A stretch of DNA of 64,000 nt from Limnomonas spitsbergensis (lineage: Eukaryota; Chlorophyta; Chlorophyceae; Chlamydomonadales): positions 372,001 to 436,000 of the forward strand of contig JAYJMM010000027.1 of NCBI GenBank assembly GCA_037349105.1. Reading direction: 5' to 3'. Positions 29,151 through 41,100 of the stretch are shown one piece after another. The notes under the pieces were generated by a model. That model did no database searches. It saw only the letters and a program-made list of their open reading frames with translations, and was not told where the DNA came from. The translations under genes and the position numbers were made by a program. Each line of letters opens with the position of its first letter. Positions within the stretch are counted from its first letter, which is position 1.

Positions 29151-32100
29151 ATGGCGCGGCCTGGCCACGTCGGTATCTTGGCCATGGATGTGTACCTCCC
29201 GGGGCAAAAGGTAGAGCATGCTGACGCTTTTTTGATAGCGCGAGCTTGGATCAGCTGCAGCTGACTGGTTCAGCAGCTGTCCGTTATTGAGAGTGCGAAG
29301 GGCCAGGTGTGCACCCTACCTGGCCACTGTCCTGCAGCCACAGGGCCAATGGCCAGAGGCGCCCACGACCCATGTCATACAAGACTGCCTGTCGTTCGCA
29401 GTCAAGATTGCCACATTGCCAGTCACAATGAATCTGTCATGAATATCAGCCCCTGGGAATGCTTTCGTAAATGTTCAAAGGGATTGATCTGAGCTGCTTC
29501 ATAGCAAATGCATATCCGCTTAGGAACGGCTATCTGCTCCTCCTCATGGCTTCACCTTATATAAACCCAACCTTGGAACAACGTGTTGTATGCAAGCGCT
29601 TGCCTGTTGGGCAATGCAGCCCTGGAAAGTTAGGGCGCTTAACCCCGGCTTATCATAAGCTTTCCCACTGAGCATTCACTTTCGGGGCGCAGCAGTGTCA
29701 ACTTGAACGCACATGTTTGACCGTTATGCACTATTATATATTTCAGCGCGCTTCAACTGCAATTTAGCTTTGCGGCCGGCAGCCGGAGGGGGCTGGTGCA
29801 GTATGCCTGCTGCTAGGGCCTCCAGCAGTACATTGGTCAAGGTTTGTCCTTACATCCCCATCAGCCCAACAGTGCCCAGCAGCCCAGTGAAGATGGTCCG
29901 GTTTGCACTGAAATCAGCACAGTGGCATGGACTTGTTTGGCCGTCATGAACGCAAGTCCGAGTATGCTATCAAGAGGTTATAGGGAATCTCAATTTATCT
30001 ACACGACTATGAGTTGGCAACGGACGTAAACCCAGATCCCCAGACTCATGCCTGCCTCATGATGGTGCCCTACCTTGAACTGTAGCTGAAGCACAAAATA
30101 AACAATGAGCGACATGCAAACACTCCTGAATCTACCTGAATGTTTGATTCCGTGGGTCCCTGTGTCCCTGGTACCATGTCCTCAACCCGCTGGGAACCTG
30201 ATGTCAGATGCTTCCATCCTTTCATGACACCCCTCCATATATTCCCGTTATGCCTGCCTCCCCTTACTCCCTGCATGCCTGCCTGCCTGCATGCCTCCCT
30301 GTCTGCCTGCATGCCTCCCTGTCTGCAAGCCTCCCTGCACTACCTCCCTGTCTACCCGCCTACACTGCCTCCATGCACTACCTCCCTGCACTGCCTCCCT
30401 GCACTGCCTCCCTGCCTGCCTGCCTGTCTGTCTGTCTGTCTGCATGCCGCCCTGTCTGTATGCCTGCATGCCGCCCTGCACTACCTCCCTGCACTGCCTC
30501 CCTGCACTGCCTCCCTGCACTGCCTCCCTGCACTGCCTCCCTGCACTGCCTCCCTGCCTGCCTGCCTGTCTGTCTGTCTGCATGCCGCCCTGTCTGTATG
30601 CCTGCATGCCTCCTGCACTGCCTCCCTGCACTGCCTCCCTGCACTGCCTCCCTGCACTGCCTCCCTGCCTGCCTGCCTGTCTGTCTGTCTGCATGCCACC
30701 CTGTCTGTATGCCTGCATGCCTCCCTGCACTGCCTCCCTGCACTGCCTCCCTGCACTGCCTCCCTGCACTGCCTCCCTGCACTGCCTCCCTGCACTGCCT
30801 CCCTGCACTGCCTCCCTGCACTGCCTCCCTGCACTGCCTCCCTGCAAAGTCTGCCTGCATGCTCCCCTGTCTGCATGCATGTCTCCCCACCTGCACTGCC
30901 ACCCTGTCTGCCTGCATGCCTCCCTGTCTGCCTCCCTGCCTGCCTCCCTGCCTCCCTCACATGACCCTCTCTTGCACTCCGGTAGATCATGCAGTGCGAT
31001 CTGGAGAAGGCAGACTCTTGTGAGGGGAAGTACACCCTTGGACTAGGACAGGTGAGGGCCTGCCTGTTTCACCGCCCACCCTCCTGCCCACCTGACCGCC
31101 TGCTTTCCCCGCTAAAATCATGATAGTTATTGACTATTTTAGCAAGCTTTGGCTAAATTCAGCTACATGAAGGCCCAAGGCCGTTGAGGGTGGGTGCAGC
31201 AAGCCCGGCAGCTCGGTCCACCGGCTGTATGATGCTTAAAGTTTGGATCTAGTTTGGTTGTAGACAAAATGTAGAAAATCAGCGTGATCTGTTAGGCTGT
31301 CGCATAAAACCTCAAGCCACATCCACGCCGTTACCTCCCACACTAACGCACTTGCCCGTACACCTTGCCCCCCACAATCACACACCTGAGCCTCCACCCC
31401 TGCCTCACGTCCAGAGCAGTGCTGCGCCAATTACGGTCCCTACGGTAGCTGAATACCGTAGCTGACTTTCAGTCACCGTAATTCAACGCAAATTCAGCTG
31501 CTTTACCAGCAGCAGGACTGTAATTACTTACATGATTCTGAATTACGGCGCAATTGCACAGCACTGATCCAAAGCCCCGTTCAGCGCCCCCCCCCCCTGC
31601 CTGCCTGCAGGAGTCCATGTCCTTCTGCACCGATCGGGAGGATGTGGTGTCACTGGCCCTCACGGTGGCCCACAGCTTAATGGACAAGTGGGGCGTGGAC
31701 CCTCGGGCCATTGGCAGGCTAGAGGTGGGGAGGCAGGGCATAGGATTCGAGCCGTGCCTATTGGGGGACTCAGGGTCAAAATCAGGGTTTTGGCTTTGCT
31801 GGAGGTGAAAGCCTCTGGCGATTTGAGCAGTATGACTACCTCTGTCACTCCTGCTTAGCAAGCTTCAGCTTAAGTTCAGCTACCCCACCGCCTACGGCCG
31901 TGGGGACACAAACACACACAAACACACACATACATACAAACACGCACACACTGCTCGCCAATGTGCTATTTGCGTAGCTACGCTGCAGTTCAGCTATCTC
32001 GAGAATCCTGCAGGAGGCCCCATGCATGGCCAGCGATGCTGCTTGGGCATGTTCCTGTAGGCCAGTCAAGGTTTGGCCCCGGTCTGGCCTTTGTCGCCGC

Positions 32101-35100
32101 AGGGCGGTCTGCTAAATGTGTGCTCGTGGGGAGGAAAATATGCCGGGTGGATTTGTCACCTGCGTCTTGACCCTTTGCCCAAATGCACAACCATCCCTCT
32201 GGACCTGTGCATGTCCCCAAAGCGCAGACCCCAAAACCATGCTCCCGCCGCTCCGGAACCCTATTTCAGGTGGGTACTGAGAGTGCGCAGGACCGCAGCA
32301 AGAGCGTCAAGAGCCACTTGTGCCGCCTGTTCGCCGAGTCGGGAAATACCAGCCTTGAGGTAGGAGCTGACCTGCCTCCTGATGCCTACGCTCCAAGACA
32401 AGTTACCCACAAACCAAATGAAGTGCTTGCAGAGGTTAGAGCAACAAAAGCATAAGTAACAGCAGTGGCTGGAACACCAGCAGCGGCAATAGCAGAGGCA
32501 GTAGCAGTGGCAAAACACCAGCTGTGGCAGAAGCAGCATTTACAGTAGCAATACCAGTGGCAGCAGCAGCAGCGGCAGTATCAACAGCAACGGAAGTAGC
32601 GACAGCAGCAGAAGTAGCAGCAGAGGCAGGTGCAGCAGCAGTGACTGTAGCAAAAACGACGGAAGTAGCGGCAGCAGCGGCAGCTGCAAATACAATTTAC
32701 AACAGAAGTAGCAGAAGCAGCGGCAGCAGTAGGCTATCTGCTGGGTAGGCTAACAATGCCATCCAGCCCTCTGTACCGCTTAGCAGCTACTGCCTAAGTT
32801 TCACGAACTCGTGACTTATGAGTCTGATACTGTTTCTCTCAGTGCGTGGCTAACCGCGACACAAGAATGATCTGGTGCCTGCATAACTGGGTGACAAGCC
32901 GCTGGCAGCAGCTGTTATGTCTGCCACGTTGATGCTGGGCCCAGCCCTCTGATGGGCACGTCGTTGAAACCCCACTGCTGACAGCAGCTGCTGAACCTGC
33001 CCCACTGCTCCTTGCTCCAGCTAGGAGTCCACCTTTGGTAGGCCGATCCGCTGCTGCCAATAGCCTGAATAGGGCAAATTTTGGCCGGCTTGTGGCTGGT
33101 GACCCCAGCAGCTTGGCTGCCCGTTGCATGGGCCTTCGGCTTAAGGCCAGCAGGTATAGCTGTAACGTACCTCCCCTACGCAAACATAATAAAGGTCCGT
33201 TCCACTGTCCTCACAGCACGGTCCGCCCCGCTCTCCCCATAGGGTGTTGACTGCATTCATGGCTGCTATGGCGCTACGGCTGCAATCCTGAACGCCGTTG
33301 CCTGGGTGGAGTCCTCGGCCTGGGACGGAAGGCTGGCCATGGTGGTCGCGGCGGACGTTGCCTTGTACGCACCAGGCTCGGCAGCCAGAGCCACCGGTAG
33401 GGAGTGGGAGGGGGGTCAGCCTTTGCGCTCCAGTGCTGGTGAATACACCTTATCACCCTGGGGCTGCTCCATGACACATTCAGAAATGGTGGAGGTTATG
33501 ATTTTCCAGGACTGGTTGAAGTCACTGAATTTGCACATCCAGAATCTAAGACCTGTCCTCAGTTTGGGGCTGGGGACTTGGGGTAGGGTTGGCCCTCCAA
33601 ATGGGGTATGGTGAGCCATGAAACTCAGTGCTGTGCCGATTACGTTCCTTACGGTGGCTGAATTACGAAGCTGGGTTTTAGTCACCGTAATTCGAGGCAA
33701 ATTCAGCTACTTTAACCTGTAAGAGATCGTAATTACCCGCATGATGTCTGTATTACGGCGCAAGTGCACAGCACTGATGAAAATGTTTTGCTGCACACTC
33801 ACACTCACATAGTCGCATTGCATGCACCTACCTTGCACACGCCCACCCGGTCATTGGGCTGCCACAGGTGGCTGTGGCTCTGTCGCTTTGCTGGTGGGCC
33901 CGGATGCGCCGCTGATGTTTGACCCAGCCTGGCGCTCTTGCTTCTCAACCCATTCCGAGGAATTTTGCAAGCCAGTCGGTAAGACGGGGGCCTGAGGGGG
34001 TCAAGGTTTAGGGTAAGAGATTAACAGGTACGCAAGTCAGTGGGTAAGAGGGCGACCTGAGGTTCAGGGTTTAGGGCAAGAGATGAACATGAAGGCAGGA
34101 AGGAAGGAAGGAAGGGGGGCTCGGCTGGGCTGGGCTGGCAGGAGGCAGGGGAGGAGGGGGCTGGTAGGGGGAGGCAGGAGGTGGGGGGCAAATGGCAAAT
34201 GCTGGCGGCTGAAGAGAGGGAGGCGTAGATGTGGCTCGTAGCAGGAGATGCATCAACACGAGACGATGCCACAAGTGGCGAGTCCAGCCAGTGTAGGTGG
34301 AAAGACAGAAAGAAGCGATGTAGTGTGGCTTAGTGAGTACAGCACTTGAGCACAGCAGTCTATATTTAGGTATGGGTAGTGCACGAGGGATGAGTCAGGT
34401 GTGGAAAACGTCAGAGTATGTGGCGGCTGTGCTTGTGCTTTTCCTTTGCAGAAGGCTGGGGGGCGTCAGCGCCGGATGTCAACATCAGCTGTCATAATGA
34501 CATCAGCACCAATGCCAATTACAGCTGACAGAATTAGCATAATACCACACTACCATTTGCCTTCACTTGACATAAACGTATTTTTTGAGGGAGGCATCAG
34601 AACATGAGGAATCGATCGTCTATGGCAGTTTCTAGTCGAAAATCGTGAGTTCTGGTGGATTTTGTGACCTGTGGGCAGTGTATGACAAGAAACAATTGAA
34701 GTTCAAACCCGAGAGATGGCCGATCAAATCTACGTGTAGCGGTATTTCAGATCATAAAAAAGGATAAATCCTACTCAGCCACTCTCCATGGCAGGGTGCG
34801 CTCCCTTGATTTAAATTGCTGTGTCTGGTTTCATTTTCCAGTGTCCCCCCACCTTTCCCCTGCCTCCTCCCTTGCACCCACTTGCCCTGCAGGCGGTGGT
34901 TCGCCCTTCCCGCTGGCTGACGGCCTGTCCTCCTGTCCCCCCACCTTTCCTCTGCCTCCTCCCTTGCACCCACTTGCCCTGCAGGCGGTGGTTCGCCCTT
35001 CCCGCTGGCTGACGGCCTGTCCTCCTGTCCCCCCACCTTTCCCCTGCCTCCTCCCTTGCACCCACTTGCCCTGCAGGCGATGGCTCGCCCTTCCCCCTGG

Positions 35101-38100
35101 TCGACGGCCTGTCCACCATCCTCCACTTCCTGCAATCTGTGGACAGCTGCTACTCTGCGCTGGGCACGTCACTGGCCTGGAGGGGGACAAGAGATCGGCC
35201 GCCAGCAGAGGCGGACGGCCAAGGTCCGCGTCGCTGATTGTGCTACTGCCTCCAAAATATTTCAGAATGTCTGCTGATCTTGACATCAAGATTACCCAAG
35301 TATTTGTAGATTTAGGACTGATTGATACAATTTCTTGTTTGTTTTCCATGGCTCGACAAGTTCCACCTCTGGATGTTTCCGCTCCGTATTTCTTCCCCAA
35401 AACAGTTTGTCAGCGATGTCCTCCAGCTGATTCCACGCTGCCCCGCTCCACCCCAGCGGCAGGCTAGCCATCCCCCTGCGACCCCTCTGTAGATCTTGAT
35501 ATCAAAGCTGACACATTGCCCCATGGACCCCGCACAGTCCGCTGATCCTAACAAAGACCGCTGCCCCTGCTAGCAGGCCCGCTGTCCCCCTGCGCCCCCC
35601 TTCTTTAGATCTTGACATCAAAGCTGCTGTACCGCTTCCTACCTGCCAATCTGCTCTCCCTTTGCCATCCTCTGATCCTGACCAATATCGCTATCACCCT
35701 TCCTGCCTGCCGACCCGCTGTCCCCCGCGCGGTCTACTGATCCTGACCGATATCGCTGCCACACCTCCTGCCTGCCGATCCGCTGTCCCCCATGCGGTCT
35801 GCTGACCCTGAAAACATTGCTACCCCATTCCCTGCCTGGCAGTCCCGCAGTGACCCCTCTCTGTACACCTTGACATCAAAGCTGTTCCCCGCTTCCTGGC
35901 TTCTGATCCGCTGTCCTAGCGTGGTCCAGCGTGGTCTGCTGTCGTAGCGTAGTCTGCTGTCCTAGTGCGTGTACCGTAGAATGCCTTTGACTTCGATCAA
36001 AGTTTATTAATTATTGGGGTGCGCGGACATGCTGCGCATTAATAATAATTAAAAAAAGAGCGGTGTGCGGAGTTGAACTCGGGATTCCGTCAATCGGTGC
36101 GCGGAGAGTCGAAAAATGCCTGAAAAGACCCGCCCCTGCGCGTCGAAAAAATAAAACAAGTTCATATTTGACGCTGCGCGACCTCTTTGTACATTGATTT
36201 TAGATGCGCGACGATTTTTTGGGGGGGGGGGCGCAGACCCTTCAACGTTTTATTACGGTTGTCTGCTGTCCTAGTGTGGTCTGCTGTCCTAGTAGTCTGG
36301 TCTGCTGTCCTAGCGTGGTCTGCCGTCCTAGTGTGATCTGCTGTCCTAGCATGATCTGCTGTCCTAGCGTGGTCTGCTGTCCTAGTGTAATCTATTGTCC
36401 TAGCATGGTCTGCTGTCCTAGTATGGTCTGCTATCCTAGTGTGGTCTGCTGTCTTAGCAGTATAGGCTGCTGTCCTAGTGTGATCTGTTGTCCTAGCATG
36501 GTCTGCTCTCCTAGCATGGTCTGCTGTCCTAGTGTGGTCGGCTGTCCTAGCATGGTCTGCTGTCCTAGTATGGTTTGCTGTCCTAGTGTGGTCTGCTGTC
36601 CTAGTGTGGTGTACTGTCCTAGCATGGTCTGCTGTCCTAGTGTGGTCTGCTGTCCTAGTGTGATACGCTGCCCTAGTGTGATCCGCTGTCCTAGTGTGGT
36701 CTGCTGTCCTAGTGTGGTCTGCTGTCCTAGCATGGTCTGCTGTCCTAGTGTGGTCTGCTGTCCTAGTGTGGTCTGCTGTCCTAGTGTGGTCTGCTGTCCT
36801 AGTGTGGTCTGCTGTCCTAGTGTGGTCTGCTGTCCTAGCATGGTCTGCTGTCCTAGTGTGGTCTGCTGTCCTAGTGTGATCCGCTGTCCTAGTGTGATCC
36901 GCTGTCCTAGTGTGGTCTGCTGTCCTAGTGTGGTCTGCTGTCCTAGCATGGTCTGCTGTCCTAGTGTGGTCTGCTGTCCTAGTGTGGTCTGCTGTCCTAG
37001 TGTGGTCTGCTGTCCTAGTGTGGTCTGCTGTCCTAGTGTGGTCTGCTGTCCTAGTGTGGTCTGCTGTCCTAGTGTGGTCTGCTGTCCTAGTGTGGTCTGC
37101 TGTCCTAGTGTGGTCTGCTGTCCTAGTGTGGTCTGCTGTCCTAGTGTGGTCTGCTGTCCTAGTGTGGTCTGCTGTCCTAGTGTGGTCTGCTGTCCTAGCA
37201 TGGTCTGCTGTCCTAGTGTGGTCTGCTGTCCTAGTGTGATCCGCTGTCCTAGTGTGGTCTGCTGTCCTAGTGTGATCTGCTGTCCTAGTGTGGTCTGCTG
37301 TCCTAGTGTGATCCGCTGTCCTAGTATGGTCTGCTGTCCTAGTGTGATGCGCTGTCCTAGTGTGGTCTGCTGTCCTAGTGTGATCCGCTGTCCTAGTGTG
37401 GTCTGCTGTCCTAGTGTGGTGTGCTGTCCTAGCTTGGTCGGCTGTCCTAGCATGGTCTGCTGTCCTAGTGTGGTCTGCTGTCCTAGTGTGGTCTACTGTC
37501 CTAGTGTGATCGGCTGTCCTATTGTGTTCTGCTGTCCTAGTGTGGTTTGCTGTCCTAGTGTGATCTGCTGTCCTAGTGTGGTCTGCTGTCCTAGTGTGGT
37601 CTACTGTCCTAGCATGGTCTGCTGTCTTAGTATAGTCTGCTGTCCTAGTGTGATCTGCTGTCCTAGTGTGGTCTGCTGTCCTAGTGTGGTCTACTGTCCT
37701 AGCATGGTCTGCTGTCCTAGTGTGGTCTGCTGTCATAGTGTGGTCTGCTGTCCTAGTGTGGTCTGCTGTCCTAGTATAGTCTGCTGTCCTAGTGTGTTCC
37801 GCTGTCCTAGTGTGGTCTGCTGTCCAAGTGTGATCTGCTGGCCTAGTGTGGTCTGCTGTCCTAGTGTGATCTGCTGTCCTAGAGTGGTCTGCTGTCCTAG
37901 TGTGGTCTGCTGTCCTAGCATGGTCTGCTGCACAAGTGTGGTCCGCTGTCCTAGTGTGGTATGTTGTCCTAGTGTGATCTGCTGTCCTAGTGTGATATGC
38001 TGTCCTAGTGTGGTCTGCTGTCCTAGCATGGTCTGCTGTCCTAGTGTGATCCGCTGTCCTAGTATGGTCTGCTGTCCTAGTGTGGTCTGTTGTCCTAGCA

Positions 38101-41100
38101 TGGTCTGTTGTCCTAGCATGGTCTGCTGTCCTAGTGTGGTCTGCTGTCCTAGTGTGGTCTGCTGTCCTAGCATGGTCTGCTGTCCTAGTGTGGTCTGCTG
38201 TCCTAGCATGGTCTGCTGTCCAAGTGTGATCCGCTGTCCTATTGTGGTCTGCTGTCCTAGTGTGTTCTGCTGTCCTAGTGTGTTCTGCTGTCCTAGTGTG
38301 GTCTGCTGTCCTAGTATAGTCTGCTGTCCTAGTGTGATGCGCTGTCCTAGTGTGGTCTGCTGTCCAAGTGTTATCCGCTGTCCTAGTGTGGTCTGTTGTC
38401 CTAGTGTGATCTGCTGTCTTAGAATGGTCTGCTGTCCTAGTGCGGTCTGCTGTCCTAGCATGGTCTGCTGTCCAAGTGTGATCCGCTGTCCTATTGTGGT
38501 CTGCTGTCCTAGTGTGATCTGCTGTCCTAGTGTGGTCTGCTGTCCTAGTGTGGTCTGCTGTCCTAGTGTGGTCTGCTGTCCTAGTGTGGTCTGCTGTCCT
38601 AGTGTGGTCTGCTGTCCTAGTGTGGTCTGCTGTCCTAGTGTGGTCTGCTGTCCTAGTGTGGTCTGCTGTCCTAGTGTGGTCTGCTGTCCTAGTGTGGTCT
38701 GCTGTCCTAGTGTGATACGCTGTCCTAGTTGTGATGCGTTGTCCTAGTGTGGTATGTTGTCCTAGTGTGGTCTGCTGTCCTAGTGTGATCCGCTGTCCTA
38801 GTGTGGTCTGCTGTCCTATTGTGGTCTGTTGTCCTAGCATGGTCTGCTGTCCTAGCGTGGTCTGTTGTCCTAGTGTGATATACTGTCCTAGTGTGATCTG
38901 CTGTCCCAGTGTGGTCTGCTGTCCTAGCGTAGTCTGCTGTCCTAGTGTGGTCTGCTGTCCTAGTGTGGTCTGCTGTCCTAGTGTGGTCTGCTGTCCTAGT
39001 GTGATCGGCTGTCCTATTGTGGTATGCTGTCCTAGTGTGGTCTGCTGGCCTAGTGTGGTCTGCTGTCCTAGCGAGGTCTGCTGTCCTAGTGAGGTCTGCT
39101 GTCCTAGCATGGTCTACTGTCCTAGCATGGTCTGCTGTCTTAGTATAGTCTGCTGTCCTAGTGTGATCTGCTGTCCTAGTGTGGTCTGCTGTCCTAGTGT
39201 GGTCTGCTGTCCTAGTGTGGTCTGCTGTCCTAGTGTGGTCTGCTGTCCTAGTGTGGTCTGCTGTCCTAGTGTGGTCTGCTGTCCTAGTATAGTCTGCTGT
39301 CCTAGTGTGTTCCGCTGTCCTAGTGTGGTCTGCTGTCCAAGTGTGATCTGCTGGCCTAGTGTGGTCTGCTGTCCTAGTGTGATCTGCTGTCCTAGAGTGG
39401 TCTGCTGTCCTAGTGTGGTCTGCTGTCCTAGCATGGTCTGCTGCACAAGTGTGGTCCGCTGTCCTAGTGTGGTATGTTGTCCTAGTGTGATCTGCTGTCC
39501 TAGTGTGATATGCTGTCCTAGTGTGGTCTGCTGTCCTAGCATGGTCTGCTGTCCTAGTGTGATCCGCTGTCCTAGTATGGTCTGCTGTCCTAGTGTGGTC
39601 TGTTGTCCTAGCATGGTTTGTTGTCCTAGCATGGTCTGCTGTCCTAGTGTGGTCTGCTGTCCTAGTGTGGTCTGCTGTCCTAGCATGGTCTGCTGTCCTA
39701 GTGTGGTCTGCTGTCCTAGCATGGTCTGCTGTCCAAGTGTGATCCGCTGTCCTATTGTGGTCTGCTGTCCTAGTGTGTTCTGCTGTCCTAGTGTGTTCTG
39801 CTGTCCTAGTGTGGTCTGCTGTCCTAGTATAGTCTGCTGTCCTAGTGTGATGCGCTGTCCTAGTGTGGTCTGCTGTCCAAGTGTTATCCGCTGTCCTAGT
39901 GTGGTCTGTTGTCCTAGTGTGATCTGCTGTCTTAGAATGGTCTGCTGTCCTAGTGCGGTCTGCTGTCCTAGCATGGTCTGCTGTCCAAGTGTGATCCGCT
40001 GTCCTATTGTGGTCTGCTGTCCTAGTGTGATCTGCTGTCCTAGTGTGATCTGCTGTCCTAGTGTGATCCGCTGTCCTAGTGTGGTCTGCTGTCCTAGTGT
40101 GATCTGCTGTCCTAGTGTGGTCTGCTGTCCTAGCATGGTCTGCTGTCCTAGTGTGATCCGCTGTCCTAGTGTGGTCTGCTGTCCTAGTGTGGTCTGCTGT
40201 CCTAGTGTGGTCTGCTGTCCTAGTGTGATACGCTGTCCTAGTTGTGATGCGTTGTCCTAGTGTGGTATGTTGTCCTAGTGTGGTCTGCTGTCCTAGTGTG
40301 ATCCGCTGTCCTAGTGTGGTCTGCTGTCCTATTGTGGTCTGTTGTCCTAGCATGGTCTGCTGTCCTAGCGTGGTCTGTTGTCCTAGTGTGATATACTGTC
40401 CTAGTGTGATCTGCTGTCCCAGTGTGGTCTGCTGTCCTAGCGTAGTCTGCTGTCCTAGTGTGGTCTGCTGTCCTGGTGTGGTCTGCTGTCCTAGTGTGGT
40501 CTGCTGTCCTAGTGTGATCGGCTGTCCTATTGTGGTATGCTGTCCTAGTGTGGTCTGCTGGCCTAGTGTGGTCTGCTGTCCTAGCGAGGTCTGCTGTCCT
40601 AGTGAGGTCTGCTGTCCTAGCATGGTCTACTGTCCTAGCATGGTCTGCTGTCCTAGTATGGTTTGCTGTCCTAGTGTGGTCTGCTGTCCTAGCATGGTCT
40701 GCTGTCCTAGTGTGGTATGCTGTCCTAGTGTGGTATGCTGTCCTAGTATGGTCTGCTGTCCTAGTGTGGTCTGCTGTCCTAGTTTGGTCTGCTGTCCTAG
40801 TGTGATCTGCTGTCCTAGTGTGGTCTGCTGTCCTAGTGTGATCCGCTGTCCTAGTATGGTCTGCTGTCCTAGTGTGATGCGCTGTCCTAGTGTGGTCTGC
40901 TGTCCTAGTGTGATCCGCTGTCCTAGTGTGGTCTGCTGTCCTAGTGTGGTGTGCTGTCCTAGCTTGGTCGGCTGTCCTAGTGTGGTCTGCTGTCCTAGTG
41001 TGGTCTGCTGTCCTAGTGTGGTCTACTGTCCTAGTGTGATCGGCTGTCCTATTGTGTTCTGCTGTCCTAGTGTGGTTTGCTGTCCTAGTGTGATCTGCTG

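Noticed and set aside
30140..31046. Overlapping ORFs of 180-274 codons on both strands in the CTGCC-rich region
   Set aside because: A stop-free 13-bp repeat opens all frames. The region is HMGS intron 1, and only 30,986-31,051 is coding.
36060..36110. tRNA gene on the minus strand (gagttcaactcc followed by a T run)
   Set aside because: The T-arm does not pair properly and no anticodon or D arms could be found.
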